Positions 18,959 to 27,889 of a DNA stretch of 64,000 nt are shown here, in pieces. The stretch is taken from positions 1-64,000 of the forward strand of contig REDI01000039.1 of assembly GCA_007693595.1 (NCBI GenBank). The letters are read 5' to 3'. Both the position numbers and the translations under genes were made by a program. Under the pieces are notes generated by a model. That model worked only from the letters and a program-made list of their open reading frames with translations, did no database searches and was not told where the DNA came from. Position 1 is the first letter of the stretch. Each line of letters starts with the position of its first letter. Origin of the DNA: Deltaproteobacteria bacterium (GTDB taxonomy: Bacteria > Myxococcota_A > UBA796 > GCA-2862545).

Positions 18959-19867
18959 TCAGTCGGTGCCGCGATCTCGGACGCTCACCTCAAGGTCGAT
19001 GTCGCCCAAGACGGTGTTCAAGATGGAATCGATGACCACGGGCTGCTGCGCGTCGATATGAAAGGCGCTGTAGATGACCGTGCCGCCCAGCTCGCCGGCG
19101 CTGATCGAGAAGAGCAGCGGCACGCGAGAGAGCTCCTGGGTGCCTCCGCCATCGGTCGCTCGGTAGGTGACGTCGCCTTCGAGGTAGACGCGCACCCCGG
19201 CCTCGCCGCGCAGGGCCTCAGGTACGGCCCAGTTGGAGTAGTTCATGTTCAGGTTGAGCACGTCGGTGTCGAGGGCCTCGCGGAGCTGATCATCCACGAC
19301 CGAGGCCTGAATCGAGCCGATGTCGCCCCGCTGAGCGGCGTCGAGCACGCTGTCGTCGCCGAGGAACGTGACGTGGCCGGGGAAGGTGCGGGGGATCAGG
19401 TCGTAGGTCCAGTCGGTCAGCCAGAGCTTGCCGCCCCCGTTGACGTAGGCCCGAACATTGCTGACCACATCGGGGTCGGTCACCAGGTGATCGTCGGGCT
19501 GAAGGGAGTTGTACTCGCGCATGCCGAAGCCGCGGGTACCCGAAGACAGAAAGACGATGCGGTGGTTGCGTAGCTCGTCGTTGTTGTCGGCGAGCAGCAG
19601 ACCCTCGACGTTGAGGGAGGGAGGGTTGTAGTCGAGCTCGTGCTCGACCCAGGTCGGGTACGAGATCAGGCCCTCGTAGCGAACCGTATCGATGGCCATC
19701 CGGTTGAATGGGGCTTGCACGTCGTCGAAGTCGCCGACCGTGACGGCGATGGTGTCGCCGCGCAGGTAGGTGAAGCCGGGGCCGTCGTTGCACGCGGACA
19801 GGGCGACCGCACCGCTGAGGAGCGCGGCAGCGAGGGCCTTGGGGCCGAGGAGGAGTCGGGCGTTCAT
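18959..19867 (-). CDS. Lipoprotein with glutamine-amidotransferase-like (ThuA/DUF4350-type) fold
   Basis: A 302-residue lipoprotein with lipobox ALSAC. The mature part contains IVFLSSGTRGFGM, VRAYVNGGGKLWLTDWTYDLI and GTVIYSAFHIDAQQP. These resemble the ThuA-like/DUF4350 family of catalytically inactive amidotransferase-like domains, in which a cell-surface protein asks whether a date- or ligand-like site is filled; the biochemical role is unknown. It is 5 bp downstream of the next upstream gene's stop codon order (its ATG at 19867 lies just after the TAA of the 578-residue lipoprotein gene), so both are in one operon. I am sure it is a lipoprotein and only moderately sure of the fold. Confidence 0.75.
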   Translation of the reverse strand: MNARLLLGPKALAAALLSGAVALSACNDGPGFTYLRGDTIAVTVGDFDDVQAPFNRMAIDTVRYEGLISYPTWVEHELDYNPPSLNVEGLLLADNNDELRNHRIVFLSSGTRGFGMREYNSLQPDDHLVTDPDVVSNVRAYVNGGGKLWLTDWTYDLIPRTFPGHVTFLGDDSVLDAAQRGDIGSIQASVVDDQLREALDTDVLNLNMNYSNWAVPEALRGEAGVRVYLEGDVTYRATDGGGTQELSRVPLLFSISAGELGGTVIYSAFHIDAQQPVVIDSILNTVLGDIDLEVSVRDRGTD

Positions 19868-19871
19868 AGCT

Positions 19872-21608
19872 TTACTCCAAGACCATGCGACCGAAGGTCA
19901 AGAGCTGGGAGCTCGACTGGTTGGTCTGAATCGTCGAGAAAGGCAGCCCGAAGAAGGGGCCCTCGATCACGCTGACCAGCAAGAAGGTGACCGGGCCGGG
20001 CTCGAGCTGGGTCAGCTCGGCAGGGGTGTAGGTGTGGTCGCCGTCGTCCCAGGGGATGGAGCCCGCGAAACCGGGCTCCCCATTCACCGCGAGGGTCGCG
20101 CTGATCTGGGTGATGAAGATCGCGTCGGGATAGGTCTCCGCCGGGGTCCAGGTGTAGTTGAAGTCGTCGAGCCTGGACTGGGCGTAGCTACCGTAGAGGT
20201 TCGGGGTCAGCAGGTAGTAGTCCGCAGGCACGGTGGGCTGGACGCGCTCGAGCACCAGCTCGGGGATCCCGTCGGGCTCGCCTTCGGTGCGCAGGTCGTA
20301 GAGCTTGTTGAAGCGATAGTCGTCGAGGGTGAGGTTCTGCCCGACGTAGACGACCTGTCCCGTGGTGTTGTTGATCGTCCGTGCCAGAGGCACCGAGTTT
20401 TCGTCGCTGTCGAAGTAGACGAAGTCGCCCGCCGGGACGGTCTGGGGGGAGGGGCAGTCGACGGGATCGGGCGGCGGCGGGATAGGGAAGACGCCGTTGA
20501 TATCGTAGGGCATCGGGCCATCGCCCGGAGGGGAGGCGGCACCGCATGGAGGGTCGAGGGGGACGACGAAGGCGGCCTGCCCCCGCACCTGCTCGATCAG
20601 CTCGCCGCTAGAGTTGTCGATCTGGCGCTGGATGTCGAAGAGCAGGCTCACCGCCACGTTGTCCAGCCGAGGTGGGGCGTCGAGGACCTCGAAGGCGTCG
20701 GGCAGGAGCACCGCTTCGTCGCCGTTGGTGATGTAGACGTCGCGCATGCCGACGAAGGCGGCGTTGGACAACCGGATACGCCCAAACATGTTCTCGCCGT
20801 CGAGGGCGGTCATGGTGGTGACGGCGATGTCGCGGTTGAGGCCGGTGGAGTCCCAGAACTCGATGCGGGTGTCGGGACCCCAGTCGGTGTCGAGGCAGGT
20901 GATGGTGAAGTCTTTGGTCTCCCCTTGGTAGCCGACCTCGGGCTGGAAGTCGCAGGAGATCATGGATCGGTCGACGGTGAAGCCTTCGTGCAGGGTCACG
21001 AAGTTGGGCCCGGTCTCGACGACGACATCGCGCGGGCCGGGGCGCGCGTCGGCGCGGATGATGAGGTTGGCGGTCGCCAGCGTGGGGCTGAGCACCTGAA
21101 AGTCACGCACTCGGATCCCTCGACCGAGGTCGAGCCAGCTGTAGCCATCTTCCCAGTCGGTGCCCGAACCGACGATCGCGACATCGAGGACTTCGCCCAT
21201 CTTGCCATTATTCGGCTCAATGTTTAGGATCGAGTCGGCGCGGACCTCGAAGGCGTCGGTCAGGTTGTTGCGCACGCCTTCAATCTCGATCACCGCGTCG
21301 CGCAGGCCAAGCTCTGCGTCGGGGTCGACGGAGACCAGCGCGACGGCGCTGAAGCCATCTTCGACGGTGACGCTCTGGACGTTGATGCCCGCACCCAGGT
21401 CCAGCTCGGTGTCTCCGAAGGCGAAGCGGGAGTTGACAGAAGACATGCGCACGTTGAGCGTCTGTCCCTGGCCCGCGACCGAGGGCGTGAGCGAGAGGCT
21501 GGCCGTCACACCGGCATCGGTCTCGATCTCGTCTTCATTGCAGGCTGCGAACACCAGCGGTGCCGCGAGAGCCGAGACTAGGACCGTGTTGGCGAGCGCT
21601 CGGGACAT
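19872..21608 (-). CDS. Lipoprotein with IPT/TIG-like repeats
   Basis: A 578-residue lipoprotein with lipobox FAAC. The start at 21608 is chosen for its strong GGAGGAGGATCC site; the open frame runs 20 codons further upstream without signal-peptide features. Three repeats of ~90-100 residues in the first ~320 (for example VAGQGQTLNVRMSSVNSRF, MGEVLDVAIVGSGTDW, YQGETKDFTITCLDTDW) look like IPT/TIG immunoglobulin-like domains, each ending in RDV/RDA strands. The C-terminal ~250 residues have no recognised family. Probably a surface adhesion or scaffold protein, cotranscribed with the ThuA-like lipoprotein. Confidence 0.82.
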   Translation of the reverse strand: MSRALANTVLVSALAAPLVFAACNEDEIETDAGVTASLSLTPSVAGQGQTLNVRMSSVNSRFAFGDTELDLGAGINVQSVTVEDGFSAVALVSVDPDAELGLRDAVIEIEGVRNNLTDAFEVRADSILNIEPNNGKMGEVLDVAIVGSGTDWEDGYSWLDLGRGIRVRDFQVLSPTLATANLIIRADARPGPRDVVVETGPNFVTLHEGFTVDRSMISCDFQPEVGYQGETKDFTITCLDTDWGPDTRIEFWDSTGLNRDIAVTTMTALDGENMFGRIRLSNAAFVGMRDVYITNGDEAVLLPDAFEVLDAPPRLDNVAVSLLFDIQRQIDNSSGELIEQVRGQAAFVVPLDPPCGAASPPGDGPMPYDINGVFPIPPPPDPVDCPSPQTVPAGDFVYFDSDENSVPLARTINNTTGQVVYVGQNLTLDDYRFNKLYDLRTEGEPDGIPELVLERVQPTVPADYYLLTPNLYGSYAQSRLDDFNYTWTPAETYPDAIFITQISATLAVNGEPGFAGSIPWDDGDHTYTPAELTQLEPGPVTFLLVSVIEGPFFGLPFSTIQTNQSSSQLLTFGRMVLE

Positions 21609-21774
21609 GGATCCTCCTCCACCGGGAACGGCCCGCAGTATAGCGGTGGACCTGAGGAACCGCAACAACGACTTTTCAGGACCGACCGAGGTGGAGCGGC
21701 GCTCACAACCAGCTGGCGATCCCCTCGGAAGGGGTCTTGGGGGCCCGATTTGTCGGGGTGGGCAGCGCGCTCGC

Positions 21775-23889
21775 TCAGTCGCTCAGGCCCACCCAATCGG
21801 TACTCGCGACCTCTCGCTCGAGGTTCTCCCAGCCTTTTTGGCGGGCCAGGGCGACGGGATAGGGTCGCCAGGTCACCTGGGCCGCGACCTGCGGCTCGGC
21901 GCAGCCATCGAGGGCGAAGGTGTGCTCTGAGGTGTGGGCTGCCCCCGGAAGCAGTCGGTTGTCGCTGGCGATGTCTACGGCGCGGTGACCCGGCACTTGC
22001 CGCGCTCCGGTGGGCCCGACGGTCACACGGGCGAAGGCGTATCCCGGCCCTCCTGCCGCTGTGGTGGCGGCGGACCCGGACTCAGGCCACGCGGCTTCGT
22101 CTACGAGGTACGCGAGGTCGCCGTCGGGTAGGGGCGCGTCGAAGGTGACGGATCCGTCTTCGACCGCCACGATGTTCGCGGTTCCGACCACGTTGTAGGC
22201 CCGCAGGCCTTTCTCGGGTGCGTCGAAGCGGCCATCGCCAAAGGGGCCGAAGCCCACCGGATCGAGGAAGTCGCCGGTATCGCGCACGACCCGGACGGAG
22301 TGCCCGACGCGGGCCTGGGGCCAGTGATCGAAGCCCTCGGTGGAATCGCGGACCGCGATCGCCCCTCCGAAGTCGGGGATGGCGAGCCCTCCGATCGCTG
22401 GGAGGGCCGCATCGCCGCAGCGGGCTGCGACGCGGAGCACAGCGTTGCGGAGGGCCTCGCCGGTGGGGAAGGCGTGGCCGCTACCTCCATTGGAGACGGT
22501 GACCGAGGCGATGAGGCGATCGTCGTCGAGACGCGCGGAGATGTCGGCTTGCAGGACGTCGGGTAGCTGGTGGGCGTCGGGGCTGCGCGGGCCGGTGAAG
22601 GTATGCCGACGGATCGAGCCCGCCGGTCGGGGCCAGCCTGTGGCTCGGGCCCCGAGCTCATCGCTCTGGAGATCCGCGGCGTTCAGCGAGGACTCGTCGG
22701 CGGGCATATGGCAGGACTGACACGTCGCCTCGGGCGCGCCGGGGCTGTCTCTCCACTCGGTGTAGGTGGTCATGAGAGGTAGGGTGCCATCGGGCCACCG
22801 GCCGTCGTCGAGCTCGGCGTCCGGCAGGCTCGGGGGGGTGCGCTGTTCGTGGCAAGCACCGCAGAACTCACCTTGCACGAAGTGATCGCGGACCACCGCC
22901 CCCATCCGATCGCTGACGACGTCGGCGCGTGGACCGAAGTGCAGGGGCATGTAGTCGCCGTACTCTTGGATCGGGCCGGTCTCGAGGGGGCGGTGAATGC
23001 GAAGAGCGCCGCCGACCCCGCCGGGCTGATCGAGGTGGATCGACGCGACCTTGTGACACACATCGCAGTGCACGCCGGACTCGAAGGCGACGCCCCGAGC
23101 CGAGAGCAGATCGCGCCCTCCGAGCTGGCCGTCGATCCCAGGGGCGTGGCAGTCCGCGCATCCTCCGCGCTGACTCACCGAGGGGCCGCAAGGGGGCTCG
23201 TCGCAGGACGGATCGAGATCGTGGGCCACGCCGGGGCCCAGGTAGCACTGCGCCACCTCGTCGGTCGTGCCGACGGCGGGTCCGAGCTCCCAGCGTCCGC
23301 CCACCTCTTCGCAGGCGGACTGGCTGTCGTAGGAGGCGGTGCCCAGGTAGAGGTCGGCGAGGGCGGGGTTCGAGGCGCTCCCAGCGTGAGAAGAGCCATA
23401 CCAGTCTTCGTTCATGCCCTGGTGGCAGTGGGAGCAGGTCTGGACGCTGCTGCTCCGGGTCGGGGAGCCGGGATCATCGAAGACATAGCTCGAGTTGTCG
23501 GTCGCGTGGTACCGACGGAGGTCGAGGACGAGCAGGGCGTCGGAGGGCTGTCGCAGGTGAGCGCCTCCGGTGCGGGCCTCGGGGTGGGCGGCGGTGACCC
23601 AGACCTCGAAGGGGGTGTCGAAGTCGACGGGGATGATCACCTCGCCGGCCTCGTCGGTGATGAGCTGTGTGCCGACGCCTGGCTGGGTCACGATGGCGCC
23701 TTCGATGGGGACCTCGTTCAGCCGGACGCGCACCCTTTGGTCGGCGATCCCGAAGCGGGGACCGTCGGTGGAGGGGAGGTCGGGTCGGTCGGTGCTCGCG
23801 TCGGACTCCGGTTCGGAGCCACAGGCGAGGAGCCCGACGACCAGCAGGCTGAGTAGGACGTACCTGGGGGCGCGCAGGGGGGGGGTCAT
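21775..23889 (-). CDS. Multihaem c-type cytochrome lipoprotein (five CxxCH)
   Basis: A 704-residue lipoprotein (lipobox VGLLAC) with five haem-binding motifs: CSHCH, CADCH, CDVCH, CGACH and CQSCH, all in residues ~160-400. The N-terminal ~110 residues resemble a carboxypeptidase-regulatory-like beta-sandwich (VRVRLNEVPIEGAIVTQPG). The C-terminal ~250 residues are a beta-rich domain (SVTVSNGGSGHAFPTGEALRNAVLRV) of the type following multihaem cytochromes in Deltaproteobacteria. It would sit on the outer face of a membrane and carry electrons, but no reductase or oxidase partner is present in the window. The ATG overlaps the stop of the 156-residue lipoprotein gene (ATGA). The proximal His ligands are intact in all five motifs. 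Confidence 0.88.
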   Translation of the reverse strand: MTPPLRAPRYVLLSLLVVGLLACGSEPESDASTDRPDLPSTDGPRFGIADQRVRVRLNEVPIEGAIVTQPGVGTQLITDEAGEVIIPVDFDTPFEVWVTAAHPEARTGGAHLRQPSDALLVLDLRRYHATDNSSYVFDDPGSPTRSSSVQTCSHCHQGMNEDWYGSSHAGSASNPALADLYLGTASYDSQSACEEVGGRWELGPAVGTTDEVAQCYLGPGVAHDLDPSCDEPPCGPSVSQRGGCADCHAPGIDGQLGGRDLLSARGVAFESGVHCDVCHKVASIHLDQPGGVGGALRIHRPLETGPIQEYGDYMPLHFGPRADVVSDRMGAVVRDHFVQGEFCGACHEQRTPPSLPDAELDDGRWPDGTLPLMTTYTEWRDSPGAPEATCQSCHMPADESSLNAADLQSDELGARATGWPRPAGSIRRHTFTGPRSPDAHQLPDVLQADISARLDDDRLIASVTVSNGGSGHAFPTGEALRNAVLRVAARCGDAALPAIGGLAIPDFGGAIAVRDSTEGFDHWPQARVGHSVRVVRDTGDFLDPVGFGPFGDGRFDAPEKGLRAYNVVGTANIVAVEDGSVTFDAPLPDGDLAYLVDEAAWPESGSAATTAAGGPGYAFARVTVGPTGARQVPGHRAVDIASDNRLLPGAAHTSEHTFALDGCAEPQVAAQVTWRPYPVALARQKGWENLEREVASTDWVGLSD

Positions 23890-24356
23890 GGGGCTGATGG
23901 CCCGAGGTAGACGCCTTCGGCCTCCATGACATACTCACAACCAGGGGGAATGTCGGGGTCGTCCGTGTCGACGATCGTGAACGTCTCGGTGCCGGACCAG
24001 TCGATGTTGGGTCCGGGGAGCTGCGCGTCGCAGCCCGAGGACTGCCGGTAGGCCGCCTGGCCGGACAAGACCCAGCGATAGGTGTAGTCTTCGCGCTCCT
24101 CGCCCCAGGTGACGGAGCTGTACGAGATGGAGCAGCCCGAGAGGCTGCCGTTGGCGAAGCCGTTGGGGCCGATGTGCAGGCGTGCGTTCGCCCCTTCGAA
24201 GACGATGCGGTACCGCAAGGTCTCTTGGTAGCCGATGGGCTCTGGGTTGCAGCCATCTTCGATGGCGGTGAGCGTGACGTCCCACTCGAAGCCGTCCAGG
24301 GACTCCGAGCAGGCGACGCTGGTGAGCGTGATCAACGCGATCAGGGCGCGAGCCAT
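23886..24356 (-). CDS. Small lipoprotein upstream of the multihaem cytochrome
   Basis: A 156-residue lipoprotein with signal MARALIALITLTSVAC. The start at 24356 has GGAGG upstream. The mature part has six Cys that could form three disulfides and a beta-rich composition (WDVTLTAIEDGCN, RYRIVFEGANARLHI, CEYVMEAEGVY). No family was recognised. Four bases of overlap with the cytochrome gene suggest that the two proteins are made together. It is divergent from another lipoprotein gene (24475 +) across 118 bp. Confidence 0.72.
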   Translation of the reverse strand: MARALIALITLTSVACSESLDGFEWDVTLTAIEDGCNPEPIGYQETLRYRIVFEGANARLHIGPNGFANGSLSGCSISYSSVTWGEEREDYTYRWVLSGQAAYRQSSGCDAQLPGPNIDWSGTETFTIVDTDDPDIPPGCEYVMEAEGVYLGPSAP

Positions 24357-24474
24357 GAACCTGCCCTCCTCCGTGACGGCGAGCGTAGCAGAGTCTCTCC
24401 CCGTGCGCACCCCTTTCGCAAATCCTCACCACAGCGTTATACGAGCGGTCGTCCCGTTTCCTGGAGGCGCTCCC

Positions 24475-25122
24475 ATGTCTATTCGCGCGCTTACGTTCTT
24501 GCTCCCGCTCGCCCTGTGCTCTTGCGACAACGACACCAGCTTCAGCGGCTACCTCACCCACGAGCTCTTTCCCTTCGATGGCCAGGTTGTCGGCTGGACC
24601 TTCGGCACTCGCGACGAGAGCTTCGACCACCAGATCGTGCAGACCTTCGACCCGAGTGAGACGGTCTCGGTCGGCAGTGAGCAGCGCCACACCCTCCGCG
24701 CGTCGCGTCGCTGCAAGCCGTCGGTCGAGAGCTGTGACGAAGGCTTCGCTTGGGCCTACACCATGTCGGCCGACGCCATCAACGGCGTGCAGGTCCACGC
24801 CTACGAGACGCCCGAAGACGGGCTCGTGGAGCTCGATCCGCCCCTGTTGATCGCTCCGCCCCGCTCCTTCCCCACCGAGATCGCCGAGTCTCAGGCAGTC
24901 GATGGGCACGACTTCGAGTCCGAGTGGGTCACCATCAACGCCCGCTGTGATCAGTCCTTCGAGGTCGGTTGGGAGTGCGCTCACTTCTCGATTACAAGCG
25001 ACCCTCCTGGGCACTTCCTCTCGGGTGACTGGTTCGCAGTGCGGGGCTACAACGTCGTGTCCTTTCAGCGGGGCTACGATACGGCCCGCTGGCGGCTCGA
25101 CGAGATCCCGCTGCGCCCCTGA
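24475..25122 (+). CDS. Lipoprotein of unknown function
   Basis: A 215-residue lipoprotein, lipobox LALCSC, with CTGGAGGCG before the ATG at 24475; the frame is open upstream but without a plausible start. The mature part has about six Cys and a mixed alpha/beta composition. Its segments (CKPSVESCDEGFAWAYTMSADAI, split here only to describe Cys spacing CxxxxxxC) do not match a family I know. Its divergent neighbour at 23886-24356 is a lipoprotein of similar size and Cys content, but the two sequences are not visibly homologous. Confidence 0.7.
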   Translation: MSIRALTFLLPLALCSCDNDTSFSGYLTHELFPFDGQVVGWTFGTRDESFDHQIVQTFDPSETVSVGSEQRHTLRASRRCKPSVESCDEGFAWAYTMSADAINGVQVHAYETPEDGLVELDPPLLIAPPRSFPTEIAESQAVDGHDFESEWVTINARCDQSFEVGWECAHFSITSDPPGHFLSGDWFAVRGYNVVSFQRGYDTARWRLDEIPLRP

Positions 25123-25332
25123 CCTTAGCCGTCGTGATCGTCGCATCGTGCCGCCGGTGGCCCGCACGCGCTGGTCTGGTTCGTGAAGCGTCAGAACCTA
25201 GGGATTGTCGCCGAGAATACTTCCCTAGAGGTCGGGTGTGAGGCCCCTGACCTTTTCGTTGACGGCTCCCTAGGCGGGTGCTACAGTCGCGGCCTGTCGA
25301 TCTGCCCTCCATCCACCCCGGCGAGCCCCTGC

Positions 25333-25602
25333 ATGCGAATCCTGCCCCTCCTCGTCCTGCTGTTCAGCGGAGCCTGCGATGACCGCACCGCCGCCGAGGT
25401 TGATACTTGCGAGAGCCTGTGCATGATGCTCGTGGTCGAGTGCGAGTACGGCGCCTTCCCTAGCGTCGACTCGTGCATGAGCGGCTGTGGCTACAACTTC
25501 TCCGAGGGCGCCGACATCGAGTCCCAGCTCGCCTGCGTCGAGCGCGCGGGCTGCGATACCTTTACGATTCTGGAGTGTGAAAATGCCTACGGTCGCCCCT
25601 AG
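25333..25602 (+). CDS. Small Cys-rich lipoprotein
   Basis: An 89-residue lipoprotein (MRILPLLVLLFSGAC). The mature peptide is only ~73 residues and holds nine Cys, with patterns CESLCMMLVVEC and CMSGC. The motif TCESLCMMLVVECEYG is typical of small Cys-rich secreted proteins common in Myxococcota. No enzyme function is expected. Its last 20 bp overlap the start of the next gene, which implies an operon. Confidence 0.68.
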   Translation: MRILPLLVLLFSGACDDRTAAEVDTCESLCMMLVVECEYGAFPSVDSCMSGCGYNFSEGADIESQLACVERAGCDTFTILECENAYGRP

Positions 25603-26719
25603 TCGCGCCGCTCTCGCCAGCCTGATCTGCACAGCGCTCGCGGCGGCGAGCTGTGGCCAAGAGATCGGGCTGTCTCCGTTTCCTCCCACCCTCCACCCCG
25701 AAGACGTGACCGAGTGCGGCTTTACGCCGATCTCGGGAACGCAGTTCTCGCGCTACGACTGCAACCCTGTCTTCACGGGTCCGGTGGACACCTGGGGCAC
25801 GGGGGTCGGCTCGATCGGCTTCCACACCACCGAGATCCTCGGCCACCCCTTCTACCAGATGTGGTACACCGCGCGGCCACGCGGCGCGGGGTTCGGTGAG
25901 TGGGCGCTCGGCTACGCGGTCTCGGGCAACGGTACGGAGTGGGAAGCCCATCACGCCAACCCCCTCATGGAAGCGGAGCGCGGAGAGTGGGACAGCGACT
26001 CCCTCGCGGGTCAGGTCGTGGTCTGGGATCCCGACACGTCCCAGTACGTCATGGCTTTCCAGGGCTTCACCCTCAGGCAGAGCGCCGCCGATCCCGGGAT
26101 CTGGGGCCTCGGCATCGCCACCTCCCCCGATGGGATCCGTTGGAGCAAGCTGCCTAACAACCCGGTGATCAACTTCGACGAGGTCGAAGGCGACATCCGG
26201 CCCTGTTGGCCGCTCACCATGACCAAGACCCCGGAGGGCTTCCGGGGCTACCTCGCCGCGGGACACGCGGGCGAGGCGCAGTTCGGCGACCATAAGTGCG
26301 AGATCTATGCGATGTCGGCCGAGCACCCGAGCCGGTGGGAGATCCACCCTCGCCCGGTGCTCACCGGCGACAACTGGTACGAGACCGAAGGGGTGGTCAG
26401 CGCGTCGGTGGCTGAGCTCAATGACGTGCAGTACATGTTCTACATCGGCTTCGAAGACTGGATCCCCGGGGTGGGCTTCCGGTCGGCCACGATCCGTAAC
26501 TTCGCCTTGGCGACCTCCACCGATGGCGGTCAGTCCTGGAATAAGGAATCGACCAACCCAATCCCCCTCAACCTCACCAGCCCCGGTCGTATGAGCGCCG
26601 TCGGCGCTCGGGTGGTAGGGCCTCGGATCCACCTCTGGATCACCGACTACTACGAAGAGCTCGACCAGCAGGCCGTCGGCTACTTCCTCTTCGAGCCCGA
26701 CGTCGACCCGCATCCTTAG
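25583..26719 (+). CDS. Lipoprotein with five-bladed beta-propeller (GH43/GH32-like) fold
   Basis: A 378-residue lipoprotein with lipobox AAASC and GGAG before the ATG at 25583. Repeated blades are visible: YQMWYTARPRG..GYAVSGNGTEWEAHHANPLM, VVVWDPDTSQYVMAFQGF..GLGIATSPDGIRWSKLPNNPV, YMFYIGFED..LATSTDGGQSWNKE, each ending in an Asp-box-like SxDGxxW. This is the pattern of GH43/GH32/GH130-type propellers and sialidase-like proteins. The usual catalytic Asp/Glu trio cannot be placed with confidence, so a glycan-binding role is as likely as hydrolysis. It is cotranscribed with the small Cys-rich lipoprotein. Confidence 0.78.
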   Translation: MPTVAPSRAALASLICTALAAASCGQEIGLSPFPPTLHPEDVTECGFTPISGTQFSRYDCNPVFTGPVDTWGTGVGSIGFHTTEILGHPFYQMWYTARPRGAGFGEWALGYAVSGNGTEWEAHHANPLMEAERGEWDSDSLAGQVVVWDPDTSQYVMAFQGFTLRQSAADPGIWGLGIATSPDGIRWSKLPNNPVINFDEVEGDIRPCWPLTMTKTPEGFRGYLAAGHAGEAQFGDHKCEIYAMSAEHPSRWEIHPRPVLTGDNWYETEGVVSASVAELNDVQYMFYIGFEDWIPGVGFRSATIRNFALATSTDGGQSWNKESTNPIPLNLTSPGRMSAVGARVVGPRIHLWITDYYEELDQQAVGYFLFEPDVDPHP

Positions 26720-26803
26720 AAGTGCGGGGGCTACGGGCTCGGGCCTCTCTGGGGTCGACCTCTGAACGGTGGAGCGGCTAGCCTACAGCACATAGGAGGT
26801 TCT

Positions 26804-27886
26804 TTGTCGGCGTTGCGTGTAGGGGACCCCGTGCCATGGCTGGTGCTCCGGTTTCTTCGGGGCGGGCTGATGCCCCTTCAGGCACTCGCGGGTAAACCCC
26901 TCGTGATCACCTACCTGGTCTCCGCGGGGCGGCCGCAGACCCTCTCTTTGGTCGAGCGTTTTGAAGCCTACCGGGAGCACTTCGACGGGCAGCGCGCGCT
27001 ACACCTCATCGTCACCTGCGACCCCTCCGACGAAGAGAACGAGCGCTTTCAGCCCTCGCCCCCAGGGCGCTTGCTCGTCGCCGACGTCGAGGGCCGACTG
27101 GCTCGTGCGCTCGGCTTGGTGGGATCCGACCGCTCGGCCATCGCGACGGTGCGCGCGACGAGCTTCGTGCTCGGTCCCGACCTTCGTGTGGTCGCGGCCC
27201 TGCCTATCCGAAGCGAAGATCACGTCGAGGAGGTCCTCGCGGCCATGCCGCCGGAGCCAGAGCCTGAAGGGCTGACGCTCGGCGGGATCGCGCCGGTTCT
27301 GATGCTGCCCGTGGTGCTCGAGCCGGAGCTGTGTCGGGCCCTGATCGAACATTACGATCGGAGCGATGCCCAGCCCACCGGCGTCGTGGTGAACCGTCCC
27401 GATGGCACCGGGGAGCTGGTCGTCGATCCCAAGCGCAAGACCCGACGCGACATCCAGCTGCGTCACAAGCCCTTGCTTCAGGCGGTGCATCAGCGCATCC
27501 AGCGACGGATCGCTCCCGAGCTACGGAAGGCCTTTCAGTTCAAGCTGGCGCACGTCGAGCGCTTCGCGCTGGTCTGCTACCTAGCCAGTGAGGGGGGCTG
27601 GTTCGGTGCGCACCGTGACAACCAGGGAAAGGCTACCGCCCACCGACAGTTCGCGCTGACCCTCAACCTGAACGCCGAAGACTACGAAGGCGGTGATCTC
27701 TGGTTTCCCGAGTACGGGACCCGGCGGTACCGCGCGCCGACCGGCGGGGCGCTGGTGTTCTCGTGCTCGCTGCTTCATGCGGTCGATCCCGTGACCTCGG
27801 GGCGGCGGCTGGCGGTGGTGCCCTTCCTCTACGACGCGCAGGGCATGAAGATCCGCAAGCGAAACTATGCCGAGCTGCGAGGCTAG
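26804..27886 (+). CDS. Fused peroxiredoxin-like domain and 2-oxoglutarate/Fe(II) dioxygenase
   Basis: A 360-residue cytoplasmic protein beginning at TTG, which has a perfect AGGAGGT four bases before it. Residues ~1-150 resemble an AhpC/TSA-type thioredoxin fold (VGDPVPWLVL, VITYLVSAGRP, SFVLGPDLRVVAALP) but lack the peroxidatic Cys usual in TxxC, where the motif reads VSAG. Residues ~160-360 form a 2OG-Fe(II) oxygenase: HxD iron ligands in GWFGAHRDNQG, distal His in LLHAVDPVTSGRR with the 2OG-binding Arg. Proteins of this architecture are annotated as 2OG-Fe(II) oxygenases in proteobacteria; the substrate is unknown. The next gene starts 3 bp after the stop. Confidence 0.88.
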   Translation: MSALRVGDPVPWLVLRFLRGGLMPLQALAGKPLVITYLVSAGRPQTLSLVERFEAYREHFDGQRALHLIVTCDPSDEENERFQPSPPGRLLVADVEGRLARALGLVGSDRSAIATVRATSFVLGPDLRVVAALPIRSEDHVEEVLAAMPPEPEPEGLTLGGIAPVLMLPVVLEPELCRALIEHYDRSDAQPTGVVVNRPDGTGELVVDPKRKTRRDIQLRHKPLLQAVHQRIQRRIAPELRKAFQFKLAHVERFALVCYLASEGGWFGAHRDNQGKATAHRQFALTLNLNAEDYEGGDLWFPEYGTRRYRAPTGGALVFSCSLLHAVDPVTSGRRLAVVPFLYDAQGMKIRKRNYAELRG

Positions 27887-27889
27887 GGC

